DNA from: Patescibacteria group bacterium UBA6220
Lineage (GTDB): Bacteria; Patescibacteriota; Minisyncoccia; Minisyncoccales; Minisyncoccaceae
Assembly (NCBI GenBank): GCA_002421745.1
Contig: DISC01000006.1
Span: forward strand, 1 to 56,290
Direction: 5' to 3'
DNA length: 56,290 bases
The position numbers were made by a program, and so were the translations under genes. Below, one piece after another: positions 7,120-16,048 of the stretch. Position 1 is the stretch's first letter, and the number at the start of each line of letters is the position of its first letter. The notes under the pieces are model-generated. The model saw nothing but the letters and a program-made list of their open reading frames with translations, ran no database searches and was not told the DNA's origin.

Positions 7120-7332
7120 CTAATCCGCTCTTTCTTCGTCAGATATCCCATTTTCTTCTTCAATAGCACCATAGGGACATAATTCTTCTCCGCCACATTC
7201 TTCCAATTTAGCAGAGCTAATAACTTTGGCTTTTCCATCTTCTTTTAATTCGGTTCCTCCTTCGCAAGCCATAACACAACTACCGCAACCCACGCACTTT
7301 TCTTCGATAATTATATATTTTTTTTCTTCCAT
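7120..7332 (-). CDS. Small 4Fe-4S ferredoxin
   Basis: 70 residues. CVGCGSCVMAC (from residue 13) supplies the classic CxxCxxCxxxC cluster motif. The second half keeps only CGGEELCPYGAI, so one [4Fe-4S] cluster with ferredoxin-like CP motif is the best reading. The strongly acidic C-terminus (EEENGISDEERAD) suits docking to a positively charged partner. A candidate electron carrier for the [FeFe]-hydrogenase encoded 22 kb away (inference). It lies upstream of the DUF1858 gene. Confidence 0.9.
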   Translation of the reverse strand: MEEKKYIIIEEKCVGCGSCVMACEGGTELKEDGKAKVISSAKLEECGGEELCPYGAIEEENGISDEERAD

Positions 7333-7344
7333 TTTTTTTAAATA

Positions 7345-7367
7345 TTTTCTATGCTAGGCATAGAAAA
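7345..7367. other. Perfect 10-bp inverted repeat before the ferredoxin gene
   Basis: TTTTCTATGC and GCATAGAAAA flank a 3-nt loop, 13 bases upstream of the ferredoxin start. There is no T-run on the minus strand, so it is more likely an mRNA leader hairpin than a terminator. On the plus strand it is followed only by AAA. Confidence 0.45.
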
Positions 7368-7390
7368 AAATTAATTATTAATATTCATTT

Positions 7391-7413
7391 TGTTCTTCGA
7401 CCACACTCAGAGA
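7391..7413 (-). repeat. Decayed copy of the CTTCGAC-n-CTCAG palindrome
   Basis: TTCTTCGACCACACTCAGAG matches the motif at 5521-5562. It lies just downstream of ppa and on the minus strand could act as its weak transcription stop. Confidence 0.45.
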
Positions 7414-7421
7414 AAAAGTGT

Positions 7422-7895
7422 TTACACTTTAGATTTTTCAATTACAGATTCAGCAATTTCTTTAGGCTCAAATCCTGTAATCTTAACCCACTTATTGGGT
7501 TCTAACCTTTTATATGTTTCAAAAAATTCTTGGATCACTTTTTTTTGATATTCAGTTAAATCATCAATATTGTTTATGTCTTTAAAGGCTGGGTCTATTT
7601 TATCATCTGGCACGGCAATAATTTTATAATCCAAGCCACTCTCATCTTCCATGTTCAACATACCAATTACTTTACAAGGAATTACACAACCAGGAAAAGT
7701 TGAATGTTCAACCAAAACAGCTACATCTAAAGGATCACCATCATCTGACAAGGTACCATCAATAAAGCCATATTCAAAAGGCCAATGCACTGCCGAATAA
7801 AGCACTCTATCAAGAGTAATTCTATTTGTTTCTTTGTCTAATTCGTACTTATTGGTACTTCCTTTCGGGTTCTCTATAAAAACATTAATTTTCAT
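7422..7895 (-). CDS. ppa: Inorganic pyrophosphatase (family I)
   Basis: 157 residues. It hydrolyses pyrophosphate to phosphate, pulling biosynthetic reactions forward in the cytoplasm. The sequence shows the soluble family I landmarks: ENPKGSTNKYELDK near the N-terminus, LYSAVHWPFEYGFI at about 32-45, and the metal-binding DGDPLDV at 52-58 with its three aspartates. The length is close to the family norm of 160-180. It is monocistronic with respect to the surrounding genes, with gpsA 85 bases upstream on the same strand. Confidence 0.97.
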   Translation of the reverse strand: MKINVFIENPKGSTNKYELDKETNRITLDRVLYSAVHWPFEYGFIDGTLSDDGDPLDVAVLVEHSTFPGCVIPCKVIGMLNMEDESGLDYKIIAVPDDKIDPAFKDINNIDDLTEYQKKVIQEFFETYKRLEPNKWVKITGFEPKEIAESVIEKSKV

Positions 7896-7980
7896 ATAAA
7901 CTATAGTTATTAAATTATATAAATATTTTATCTTAAAAATCGAGTTTTTTCAATATTAAACAACAAAAATCATTATTTTG

Positions 7981-8994
7981 CTATTCTGGCTTTTTCTTTC
8001 TACCCATCAAATCCTTAATCGCTTTTTGCGGTAATTTGTTTTTATATAAAATTTGATATAACTGTTCTGTGATCGGCATATCTACTTTATATTTTTTACT
8101 TAATTGATAAACCGCTTCAGCTGTTGTGGCGCCTTCAATTATGCTCGCCGTTGATTTAATTATTTCATCCATTTTTTCTCCTTTAGCAATTCTTTCTCCA
8201 AAAGTTCTGTTCCTGCTTTCCGGACTAATACAAGTAGTCGAAAGATCCCCCAAACCAGCCAATCCAATAAAAGTTTTTGTTTTCGCGCCCATTTTTAATC
8301 CTAATCTTTGTATTTCAGCCAATCCTCGAGACAAAATAGCAGCTTTGGCATTTGATCCAAATCCTAATCCATCAGAAATACCAGCTACCACTGCAATAAT
8401 ATTTTTCAAAGGCCCGCCTAATTCCACACCAATCACATCTGTAGAAGTATAAACTCTAAAATAATCATTACTAAAAATATCTTGTATTTTTTTAGCTGTA
8501 TCATGATTTTTTGCAGCTGCCACTATTAAGGCAGGTAATCCTTGAGCTACCTCAATTGCAATTGAGGGTCCGGACAAAACCGCTGTTTGCACATTTCCCA
8601 ATTCATCTTTGATTATTTCGGTCATTCTTTTTAAAGTTTTTTGCTCTAATCCCTTAGCAACACTAATAAAAACCTTACCTTTTAAATCCGACTTGGATTG
8701 TTTTATTTTTTTTGCCACATCTCTAAAAAATTTAGATGGAATAGCAAAAACCACTATTTCTGAATTTTCTATTGCACAATTAATGTCTTTTTCAAAAATA
8801 ATATTTTTTGGAATTTTTATCCCAGGTAAATATTTATAATTTTCTCTTTCTTTTGATAATTCGTCCAAATGCTCACCAAAAGCACTCCAAACTACTACGT
8901 TGTGATTATTTTTTGAAAGTAAAATTGCCAGCGTGGTTGCCCAAGCTCCATCCCCTAAAATAGTAATATTTATCTTTTTAATTTTTGAAATCAT
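7981..8994 (-). CDS. gpsA: Glycerol-3-phosphate dehydrogenase [NAD(P)+]
   Basis: 337 residues. It reduces dihydroxyacetone phosphate to sn-glycerol-3-phosphate for phospholipid synthesis. The Rossmann motif ILGDGAWATTLA lies at about residues 12-23; the usual GxGxxG/A here reads GDGAWA. LSGPSIA and VELGGPLKNIIAVVAGISDGLG match the substrate-binding core, the latter containing the catalytic Lys, and SRNRTFG is the C-terminal signature. Length and order are standard. Lineages of this type often have little lipid synthesis, so its presence hints at some ability to make or remodel glycerolipid. Confidence 0.96.
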   Translation of the reverse strand: MISKIKKINITILGDGAWATTLAILLSKNNHNVVVWSAFGEHLDELSKERENYKYLPGIKIPKNIIFEKDINCAIENSEIVVFAIPSKFFRDVAKKIKQSKSDLKGKVFISVAKGLEQKTLKRMTEIIKDELGNVQTAVLSGPSIAIEVAQGLPALIVAAAKNHDTAKKIQDIFSNDYFRVYTSTDVIGVELGGPLKNIIAVVAGISDGLGFGSNAKAAILSRGLAEIQRLGLKMGAKTKTFIGLAGLGDLSTTCISPESRNRTFGERIAKGEKMDEIIKSTASIIEGATTAEAVYQLSKKYKVDMPITEQLYQILYKNKLPQKAIKDLMGRKKKPE

Positions 8995-9055
8995 ATGAAT
9001 AATTATACCCTTAAAAACATTAGTAAATCAAGAAATAATACTACTTATTGCTTTA

Positions 9056-12000
9056 TTATGCTTTTCGATGAGAGCAAATATCTTTGTAGTCGCAAAACTG
9101 GCAATTCCAACCTGGAGATGGTTTAAAATTACTTCTTTTTATTCTACCAACCAAATCCTTTATTTTTTTTTCAGTCTCCACCATATCTTCATCTGTTGGA
9201 ACAAATGATTTCATTGAACCATCTTCCACGTAATAATAAGATAATTTTCCAGTTTTTAATCCAAAAATTTTAAAAGCTGCCAATTGATAAATCAACAACT
9301 GAAATTTATTATCCGTACTTAAAGAATCTTTTGGATTTCCAGTTTTATAATCTATCAGCTCCACTTCGTTATTAGGTAAACTATCTATTCTATCAATAGC
9401 TCCCAAAATCATATCTTTGTCTAATTTCAAAGAAAAAGTTTTTTCCAAGCCTGGCTCATCTCCAAACATATGAACATTTAAAGGTTTTTTGGCTAGATCA
9501 GCATAAAATTTCTTTAACACCTCTTTACCTTTTAAATAATAATCTTTTTTGGAGTCTCCATCATGCCAATCATCAATCCATTCTTTGTCATATATTTCTA
9601 ATAAATCTTGCAATGATAAATTAATTTGATTCTCTTCTTCTTTATTAGAAGCAAAAAGGCCTTTTTGCTTCGACCCAATATCTCTTGCCAAAAGCCCGAT
9701 AAATTTATGCAAAGCATTGTGAATAGTTTTTCCAAAACTAAAATTAGCCCTTCCGCGTACTGGTATTTTTAAAATATGAGCAAACTTATATTGCAAAGGA
9801 CAATTGGAAAAAGCTGTCAATTGAGAAAAAGAAAAATGATCGGGTAAAAAACCTTTAACTGCTCCACCATTTATTGTTTCGTTTGATTCTGATTTAAATT
9901 TATTATTTAAAGACTTACTAAAACAAAAATTGCTTTGACTGGTTTGTTTTTTATTATTTTTAAGGTTTTCCTCGTTAACTAGTCCTGTTTCCATTAAAAA
10001 CCTTGATGGTTTTTTAGTTTGCTTTCCACCGTAATCACTAGCAAAAGTTAAAAATAGACCTTTCTTTGCTCTAGTTAAGGCTACATAAAAAAGCCTTCTT
10101 TCTTCTTGTAAATGAAAATCTCCACCTGGCAAAACCTCGTTTATCAAATCTTTTGGCAAGGGAATTGGATCGCTTCTTTGATCGCTAGGAAACTTACGAT
10201 GGACTAGGTTTGTTAAAAATACATATTTAAACTCAAGTCCTTTTGCCGAATGCACAGTCATAATTCTAACAGCATCACAATCATCAAGTGCAGAATTTTT
10301 TAAATCTCCCTCTTCTCCAGCGTCAATTTCCATTTGTAATTGTTCCACAAAGGCCAATAATTTTCCGTCTATTTGAGAATTTTCAAAATCTTTTATTTTT
10401 TGAAAAAACTGATAAAGCAAATCCCAATTTTTAAGATTAATTTCCGTAGCTTCCGTAAGTTTTTTATTGTAACCCAAATCATTAAGCATATTTATAAAAA
10501 CTTCGCTGGTGTTTTTTTCTTTTGCTATAGCAAAATGATTTTTGAGTGCTTTTACTAATTTTTGTAATTTTACTTTTGTTTCAGTGTGTAATTTGGTCAA
10601 CAAATAACTATCTTGAATGGCCTCAAAAACTGGCAAGCCTTTTTTATCACCATATTGAGTAATTCTTGCTACTTCTTCAGCCTCAATATCCAACGGCAAC
10701 ATTCTTAAAACTCTATACAAACTAGATGAATCATAAAAATTAACAACTACTTTAAAATAAGAAATAACATCCAAAATTAAAGGATTAGCATATAGGCCTC
10801 TCGAAGAAACAAATTGATATGGAATATTTGCGCGCTCAATAGCTCGACTAAAATTATTGGCTGAATCATTTGATCTAGTCAAAATAGCAAAATCTGAAAA
10901 ATTAGCCTCGAGATCGCTTTCTTTTATTTCCCAAATTCTATTAATCACTCCTATTGTTTCTTCATCGCCTGACTGAAAATTAAGCAATTCTATTTCTCCA
11001 TTTTTTTCTTGATTACTTTTTAATTTTTTACTTATTTTTTTAAATGTCCCCAAATTTAAACCTTTTTCCATAGCCTGTTCTTGCAATTCAGCCAATTCAT
11101 TCAACTGATACTCCAAACGATTAGGATTATTGTGCTGAATAAAAGCATAGGCCAAATCTAAAACATTTTGAGGCGAACGGTAATTTTCCGTCAAAACCAC
11201 TTCTTTTGATTCCGGATAATCTTTTTTAAATCGCAACACATTATTAAAAGAAGCTCCTTGAAAAGAAAAAATTGACTGATCATCGTCTGCAGAAACCGTA
11301 AGATTGTTTTTGGGAGCAGCCAACATTTTGACCAGCTCATACTGTACCCAATTCGTATCTTGAAATTCATCAACCATTACATATTTAAATCTATCTCTAA
11401 ATTTTTGTAATATTTCCGGACGTTTTTTAAATAACTCTATTGTATAATTAATTAAATCTCCAAAATCTAAACAACTATTATCCAATAAAATTTTTTGATA
11501 AGTATGATAAGCTAGCGCTACCTCATTGATACGTTCATATTCTTTTTGTCTCAAAATTAAATCATCGCTTTCGCTGATTTTTTTCTTTTTCCCTTTATTT
11601 GCAGCCTTAACAGTAATAGATTTTTTTCCCGATAAAATATCATCTAAATTTAACTTTAAAGAATCGGCATATTCTAAGTAATTCTCAGGATAAATTCCTT
11701 CATTTTTACATTGATGAAAATGCGAAATCAAAGCTTGGATAAATTTAGTTGGATTGCCAAGCGGTCTATATTCTTTAAGAAAATTAAATTTACTAAAATT
11801 TTTGCGCATTAAAATCCAACTACCGCTATCATTTAATAACTTGTAGTTAGTCGGCACTCCAACGTAAAGTCCGTAATTCTTTAAAACTCTATCACCAAAA
11901 GAATGAAAAGTTGAAATCCAAAAATCATAATAACCAAAAGGCAACAAGCTTTCTGCTCGCTCTTCCATCTCATGAGCTGCTTTTTCTGTAAAAGTTAAAG

Positions 12001-12163
12001 CTAAAATATCTTCAGGATTTACACCACAATCACTAACCAAATAAGCCAAACGATTAGTTAAAACCGTAGTTTTTCCCGTACCTGCTCCAGCAACTATTAA
12101 AAGAGGTCCATCTTTAAATTCGACTGCCAAGCGCTGTTCTTTATTTAGCTTAGATAAATCCAT
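9056..12163 (-). CDS. UvrD/PcrA-type helicase fused to a RecB-like Fe-S nuclease
   Basis: 1035 residues from the ATG at 12163; a longer frame from 12223 adds 20 residues that precede the Q motif and look non-coding. The Q motif LNKEQRLAV starts at residue 6 and Walker A GAGTGKT lies at 26-32. Further on are VDEFQDTN (motif II), VHSAKGLEFKYVFL and FYVALTRAKKG (motif VI). The last ~250 residues form a PD-(D/E)XK nuclease: FSNCPLQYKF, the catalytic ELIDYKTGNP, and CQFCDYKDIC. The single upstream Cys plus the three at the end are the AddB/AdnB-type [4Fe-4S] ligands. It probably processes double-strand ends as a one-chain AddAB/AdnAB-like enzyme. Confidence 0.93.
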   Translation of the reverse strand: MDLSKLNKEQRLAVEFKDGPLLIVAGAGTGKTTVLTNRLAYLVSDCGVNPEDILALTFTEKAAHEMEERAESLLPFGYYDFWISTFHSFGDRVLKNYGLYVGVPTNYKLLNDSGSWILMRKNFSKFNFLKEYRPLGNPTKFIQALISHFHQCKNEGIYPENYLEYADSLKLNLDDILSGKKSITVKAANKGKKKKISESDDLILRQKEYERINEVALAYHTYQKILLDNSCLDFGDLINYTIELFKKRPEILQKFRDRFKYVMVDEFQDTNWVQYELVKMLAAPKNNLTVSADDDQSIFSFQGASFNNVLRFKKDYPESKEVVLTENYRSPQNVLDLAYAFIQHNNPNRLEYQLNELAELQEQAMEKGLNLGTFKKISKKLKSNQEKNGEIELLNFQSGDEETIGVINRIWEIKESDLEANFSDFAILTRSNDSANNFSRAIERANIPYQFVSSRGLYANPLILDVISYFKVVVNFYDSSSLYRVLRMLPLDIEAEEVARITQYGDKKGLPVFEAIQDSYLLTKLHTETKVKLQKLVKALKNHFAIAKEKNTSEVFINMLNDLGYNKKLTEATEINLKNWDLLYQFFQKIKDFENSQIDGKLLAFVEQLQMEIDAGEEGDLKNSALDDCDAVRIMTVHSAKGLEFKYVFLTNLVHRKFPSDQRSDPIPLPKDLINEVLPGGDFHLQEERRLFYVALTRAKKGLFLTFASDYGGKQTKKPSRFLMETGLVNEENLKNNKKQTSQSNFCFSKSLNNKFKSESNETINGGAVKGFLPDHFSFSQLTAFSNCPLQYKFAHILKIPVRGRANFSFGKTIHNALHKFIGLLARDIGSKQKGLFASNKEEENQINLSLQDLLEIYDKEWIDDWHDGDSKKDYYLKGKEVLKKFYADLAKKPLNVHMFGDEPGLEKTFSLKLDKDMILGAIDRIDSLPNNEVELIDYKTGNPKDSLSTDNKFQLLIYQLAAFKIFGLKTGKLSYYYVEDGSMKSFVPTDEDMVETEKKIKDLVGRIKRSNFKPSPGWNCQFCDYKDICSHRKA

Positions 12164-12232
12164 ATAAATCATATTATAGTTTAAAAAAGCTTTTTTTTCA
12201 AAAAAAAATATGACAATTGCCATATTTATGAT

Positions 12233-13051
12233 TTATAAATTTTTACTAACCCAAAGGGCTAGCTTCCAAACATCGTGAGTGCACAGATAATGATTCTGAG
12301 CAAACTCCCTTAATTTGGCCATACTTGTAGGAACAAAATGGAATTTTCCCATTTCCCAGTCTTGTTTTGTTGAATTAAGCATTGCTTCAACTTCTTTTTT
12401 GCTGTATGGAATTTTTAATTCCACAGCAATAAGTGGTTGACGCGAGCCAATACAACTATAGACAAGCCCCAAAAGACTTATATTGAAACAATCACCCAGC
12501 CCAGATAATTCCTCCAAATACTCTCGTCTAATTCCCTTAACAGCGGAAATATACTGAATATCATTTTGACAAAATTTGTCATCAAGATTCAAGTATCCTC
12601 CCGGCGGAAGAGTGTATTCTTCTGAATTGAAAGCTGTTTTGGTTCTTTTACAAAAAACCATACAATCATCAGTCGTAGTTGTAACTGCACCAACTGATAA
12701 AGCTAATGGATAATTATTATCCATTGAGCCTCCGGTAAAAGCTAAGCGGCTGGGACGCCTAGGCTGTGTTGCCAAATGAGAAGCAAAATTACTTGGCCTT
12801 ACCGTTAAGCAAAGCTCTTTCTTTTTAATGCAGTACTGTTTCAGACTTAGGACGCTACCATTAACATCTTCGGGATGACCTGCTTGATATTTTTTCCAAA
12901 AAACATTCAATTGTTCTTCTTGTTCCTCGTCTAATCTTTTAGATCTTTTGTCTAAGGCAATATTGATACTTGTAAATCCTCGTACCAACAATTGTGCTTC
13001 TTCTTTTCTCTCTTTTAGTCCAAGCCCGTCAAAGGCATGATTCAACTCCAC
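12233..13051 (-). CDS. Nudix-like hydrolase of unknown substrate
   Basis: 272 residues from a GTG at 13051, which is preceded by a good Shine-Dalgarno (AAGGAG, 13062-13067, spacing 10). The core has LPPGGYLNLDD followed by REYLEELSG, matching the REUXEEXG part of the Nudix box. The Gx5E half is stretched by an insertion and lacks the expected Glu. The N-terminal ~100 residues (charged helix, EEQEEQLNVFWKKY) match nothing I know. Several cysteines are scattered through the chain. Nudix enzymes cleave nucleoside diphosphates linked to other groups. It stands between uvrD and the AlkD-like gene, but its SD-led start separates it from neighbours that lack one. Confidence 0.7.
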   Translation of the reverse strand: MELNHAFDGLGLKERKEEAQLLVRGFTSINIALDKRSKRLDEEQEEQLNVFWKKYQAGHPEDVNGSVLSLKQYCIKKKELCLTVRPSNFASHLATQPRRPSRLAFTGGSMDNNYPLALSVGAVTTTTDDCMVFCKRTKTAFNSEEYTLPPGGYLNLDDKFCQNDIQYISAVKGIRREYLEELSGLGDCFNISLLGLVYSCIGSRQPLIAVELKIPYSKKEVEAMLNSTKQDWEMGKFHFVPTSMAKLREFAQNHYLCTHDVWKLALWVSKNL

Positions 13052-13061
13052 TTAAATCCAA

Positions 13062-13067
13062 CTCCTT
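13062..13067 (-). promoter_or_regulatory. Shine-Dalgarno of the Nudix-like gene
   Basis: AAGGAG on the minus strand, 10 bases before a GTG codon. It decides that GTG as the start. Strong SDs are rare in this window. Confidence 0.7.
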
Positions 13068-13095
13068 TTTGTAAGTTTCTGATTATTTTATAATA

Positions 13096-13803
13096 CTAAT
13101 TAATGCTCTTGTCAATATTTAAAAAATATTCCCTTTCTTCAGTTGTAAATTTTTCTATTGCATACCTTAGCATTGTTCTTGGCATTATATTTGCATATTT
13201 TTTCAAAAATTTTATTTCCATTTTTTTATCACGCTTACCCGCTTCTCGCAACATCCAGCCAACAGCCTTATGAATCAAATCATGTTCATCTTTTAATAAA
13301 ATTTCCGCTATTTTAAAAGTATCATCAAGTTTTTTTTCTTTTATAAAAGAATACGTAGCAACAATTGCTATTCTTTTTTTCCACAGATTATTTGATAAAG
13401 CAAAATCATACAATATTTTTTTGTCTTTATCAATCAAATAACTGCCTATTATCTTTGGTGCTGATAAATCAACCAAATCCCAATTATTTATATTTTTATA
13501 ATTTTTTAAATATAATTTAAAAATAAATTCTCTTTCTTTTTCATCAGCTTTTTTATATTTTTCTATTAAAACTAATAAAGCCGTCAAGCGGCATTCGTGA
13601 ATTTTGTCATTTAAAAGATTTTGTATTTCTTTGTAATCAATATCTTTAAATTTTTTGGCAATTAATCTTTGTTCCGGAACCACAATGCCCCAAAAAATAT
13701 CCCCTTCTCCGTATTGCCCTTTTTTAGTTTTAAAAAAACGCAACAGAAATTGCGCTTTTTCTTTATTTGATTTAGATTTTAATTCATTTTTAATCAAGGT
13801 CAT
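13096..13803 (-). CDS. DNA alkylation repair protein (AlkD-like HEAT repeats)
   Basis: 235 residues from the ATG at 13803, 4 bases after the uppP stop; an upstream in-frame start at 13860 would overlap uppP and is rejected. The alpha-helical HEAT-like repeats are rich in Lys and aromatic residues. YGEGDIFWGIVVPEQRLIAKKF, NNWDLVDLSAPKIIG (with the catalytic-type WD..D arrangement), LWKKRIAIVATYSFI and HKAVGWMLREAGKRD are typical of the AlkC/AlkD superfamily. AlkD is a glycosylase removing bulky N3/N7-alkylated bases without base flipping. It is probably co-transcribed with uppP. Confidence 0.9.
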   Translation of the reverse strand: MTLIKNELKSKSNKEKAQFLLRFFKTKKGQYGEGDIFWGIVVPEQRLIAKKFKDIDYKEIQNLLNDKIHECRLTALLVLIEKYKKADEKEREFIFKLYLKNYKNINNWDLVDLSAPKIIGSYLIDKDKKILYDFALSNNLWKKRIAIVATYSFIKEKKLDDTFKIAEILLKDEHDLIHKAVGWMLREAGKRDKKMEIKFLKKYANIMPRTMLRYAIEKFTTEEREYFLNIDKSIN

Positions 13804-13807
13804 ATAT

Positions 13808-14554
13808 TTATTTTGGCGATAAAATATAAATGATTGCACCCACAAAACACAAACAACCAAAAATAAAAGTAAATTTAGAAAAATTAATTTTTTGACTTAT
13901 TTTCATTAAAAATTTTAACGTAATAAACCCAAAAATAAAACTGAATAATAATCCTATCCAAGCATTACCAGTTATTATGGTTGGATTTTTTAAATATAAA
14001 TACAAATCAGCTCCCAAAATTACAGGAATAGAAATAAGATAAGATGTTTTTAAAATCTTTGTGGGATCATGATCAAATAAAGACAACCCAAAAATAGTAG
14101 CCCCAGAGCGAGAAACTCCAGGAATAGGAGTAATTGCTTGAAATAAACCTACGATTATTGCGGAAATATTATCATTTACTTTTAATTTTATTTTCTTTTT
14201 CTGAAACCAAGAAGTTAAAAATAAACCGCAACCCATTAAAAACAACAAAGCCGCTCCACCACCAATATTACTTGCAAACTTATAAACAAAAAATCCCAAT
14301 CCGCCAGAAACCAAAGTTACAATAATAAAAAATTTTAAAAACTTTTTATCTTTAAGTAGAAACATCTCCAGTATATCTTTCCAAAAATAAATTATTACCG
14401 CCAAAACTGTACCCAAATGAAGAAATATAGAAAAATCCACGCTATTTATTTTGGACAAAGAAAAATTAGCAAATAAAGCTACTACTCCCTCGCTACTAAC
14501 TGGCAGCCATTCAAAAATTCCCTGTAAGACTCCTGCTAAAATATATTCCCACAT
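13808..14554 (-). CDS. uppP: Undecaprenyl-diphosphatase
   Basis: 248 residues, seven or eight hydrophobic segments. It dephosphorylates undecaprenyl-PP to recycle the lipid carrier for peptidoglycan and glycan export. FEWLPVSSEGVVAL near residues 14-27 carries the (E/Q)xxxE-like region and IPGVSRSGATIFG is the second catalytic motif with PGxSRSG. At about 250 residues it is slightly shorter than E. coli BacA (273). It lies in a minus-strand run with prmC upstream and the AlkD-like gene downstream. Confidence 0.96.
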   Translation of the reverse strand: MWEYILAGVLQGIFEWLPVSSEGVVALFANFSLSKINSVDFSIFLHLGTVLAVIIYFWKDILEMFLLKDKKFLKFFIIVTLVSGGLGFFVYKFASNIGGGAALLFLMGCGLFLTSWFQKKKIKLKVNDNISAIIVGLFQAITPIPGVSRSGATIFGLSLFDHDPTKILKTSYLISIPVILGADLYLYLKNPTIITGNAWIGLLFSFIFGFITLKFLMKISQKINFSKFTFIFGCLCFVGAIIYILSPK

Positions 14555-14561
14555 ATAATAA

Positions 14562-15245
14562 TTATTTATTAATTTTTAAAACCCTGACTTTTCCAAATTG
14601 ATCTTTTAAAAATTCGTACTTTGAATAATTTTTATCTTTTATCAAGATATTCATAATTTGCTCTATTGGCTCTTTCTGTTGAGGATCTATTTCCATAAAA
14701 GCACAACCATTTTGTTTTAAATAATCAAAAGCATCATTTAAAAATATTTTAATAAAATCCATACCATCCGATCCAGCAAAAAGAGCGATGCTCGGCTCGT
14801 GTTTTATAACATCTCTACCCACTTCATTAATTCTTTTCTCTGCCACATAAGGAGGATTAGCTAAAATAAAATCGTATTTTTTCAAAACTCCAAAAAATAC
14901 ATCTGATTTGATAATGTTATATCTTTTAGAATCTATTTTATTCAAATCAAGATTAATTTTTATTTGCTCCAAAAAATTATCATCAATTTCTCCAAAATCA
15001 CAATTTGCTTCGCTAATTTTGGAAAGAACCGCAATGCCAATACATCCTGATCCGGAAAATAAATCGAGACAATTTATTTGTTTTTTTTCTGATTTAATTC
15101 TTTCCTTGATTTCCTCAATTACCGTATCAACCCAACATTCAGTTTCCTCTCTTGGAATAAGCGGTCTTTTGGATAAATCTATTTTAATTCCTAAAAAATC
15201 TTTATAGCCTTTTTCGTAAGCATCAGGGAGTTTATTAAAATCCAT
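14562..15245 (-). CDS. prmC: Release factor glutamine methyltransferase (N-terminally short)
   Basis: About 227 residues from the ATG at 15245. It contains the SAM-binding core: LDLFSGSGCIGIAVL (motif I), the acidic FGEIDDN and the catalytic ANPPYVAEKR (NPPY), then HEPSIALFAGSDGMDFI. PRxETE (PREETE at about 32-37) is the conserved PrmC block before the MTase fold. PrmC methylates the GGQ glutamine of release factors. The usual N-terminal ~80-residue helical substrate-binding domain is almost absent. The start overlaps the DUF212 gene upstream by 11 bases. It could methylate another protein, but the PREETE/NPPY pair favours PrmC. Confidence 0.88.
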   Translation of the reverse strand: MDFNKLPDAYEKGYKDFLGIKIDLSKRPLIPREETECWVDTVIEEIKERIKSEKKQINCLDLFSGSGCIGIAVLSKISEANCDFGEIDDNFLEQIKINLDLNKIDSKRYNIIKSDVFFGVLKKYDFILANPPYVAEKRINEVGRDVIKHEPSIALFAGSDGMDFIKIFLNDAFDYLKQNGCAFMEIDPQQKEPIEQIMNILIKDKNYSKYEFLKDQFGKVRVLKINK

Positions 15246-15702
15246 AAACAATAAAAAAAGCTGATAAAATTCCTATTAAACCCCCGACAAAAATTTCAAA
15301 AATACTATGACCCAACACTTCTTTGGCTTTTTCTATATCGCCAATCTCATCTTCGCTCTCTTCTGATAATACGTATTCTATTAATCTATTAAGAGAATGT
15401 GCTTGTTTGCCAGCAGCCATTCTAATCACTCTAGCATCATAAATTATAAAAAAAGCAAAGATAGTTGCGATAGCAAAAAACGGCGAATTAAATCCATATA
15501 GTATTCCCAAAGAAGTTGCGAGAGCAATAGATGTAGCAGAATGAGAAGAAGGAAATCCTCCAGGTAGAGCATACAGATCTACTCTAAATTTTTTATTTTT
15601 TATTGTTAAATTTATAGCTTTAATTGTCTGCGCCACAAACCAAGCAAAAACACTCGCCATTAAAGGTTGATTCTCTATTATGGAGACTATTAGATCAATC
15701 AT
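15235..15702 (-). CDS. Divergent PAP2-family (DUF212) membrane protein
   Basis: 155 residues with 4-5 hydrophobic helices. LPGGFPSSHSATSIALATSLG is the DUF212 hallmark (the SSHS of PAP2-type acid phosphatases) and YDARVIRMAAGKQAHSLN carries the second conserved Arg/His. HSIFEIFVGGLIGI at the end supplies the last conserved His. The family is thought to be a membrane phosphatase; no substrate is proven. The gene overlaps prmC and lies 19 bases from DUF167, in one long minus-strand cluster that also holds UppP. Confidence 0.92.
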   Translation of the reverse strand: MIDLIVSIIENQPLMASVFAWFVAQTIKAINLTIKNKKFRVDLYALPGGFPSSHSATSIALATSLGILYGFNSPFFAIATIFAFFIIYDARVIRMAAGKQAHSLNRLIEYVLSEESEDEIGDIEKAKEVLGHSIFEIFVGGLIGILSAFFIVYGF

Positions 15703-15721
15703 ATGATAATTACTTAATATT

Positions 15722-15946
15722 TTATTTTATATTGACGACAAATATCTTATTTCTATCTTTAAAACCCTTTACCATTTTTATTTCTTTTTCATTTAATCCA
15801 AAATATTCGCAAAGCACTTCAATGACCGCCTGATTTGCTGCTCCACCAATAGGCTTAGCGCGAACATGGATATCAAAAGCATCTTCGCTTTTTTTTATTA
15901 TTTCCTGTTTTTTACTTCCAGGAAAAGCTTTAACTTTAATTAACAT
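15722..15946 (-). CDS. DUF167 (YggU-family) protein
   Basis: About 74 residues from the ATG at 15946 (MLIKVKAFPGSKKQEI); the longer frame starting at 15991 adds a hydrophobic tail not found in the family. Family marks are the KVKAFPGSKK start, HVRAKPIGGAANQAVIE (family 'xVxAPPxxGxANxxLI') and the GFKDRNKIF (SGxxSRxK) end. The fold is small alpha/beta; the function is uncharacterised. It is the first gene of the prmC cluster on this strand, after the FKBP terminator. Confidence 0.92.
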   Translation of the reverse strand: MLIKVKAFPGSKKQEIIKKSEDAFDIHVRAKPIGGAANQAVIEVLCEYFGLNEKEIKMVKGFKDRNKIFVVNIK

Positions 15947-15998
15947 TATTATTAAGAATAACACAAAAGTCGTTGTCAAATCAAGAATCAATAATTAA

Positions 15999-16030
15999 AC
16001 ACAAACTAAAAACCGGGCATAGCTACCCGG
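15999..16030 (-). terminator. Terminator of the FKBP/SIMPL operon
   Basis: On the minus strand CCGGG/CCCGG pair around TAGCTATG, followed by TTTTTAGTTT. It is 19 bases past the FKBP stop codon. Confidence 0.8.
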
Positions 16031-16048
16031 ATTTTAATTTTTAAAATT

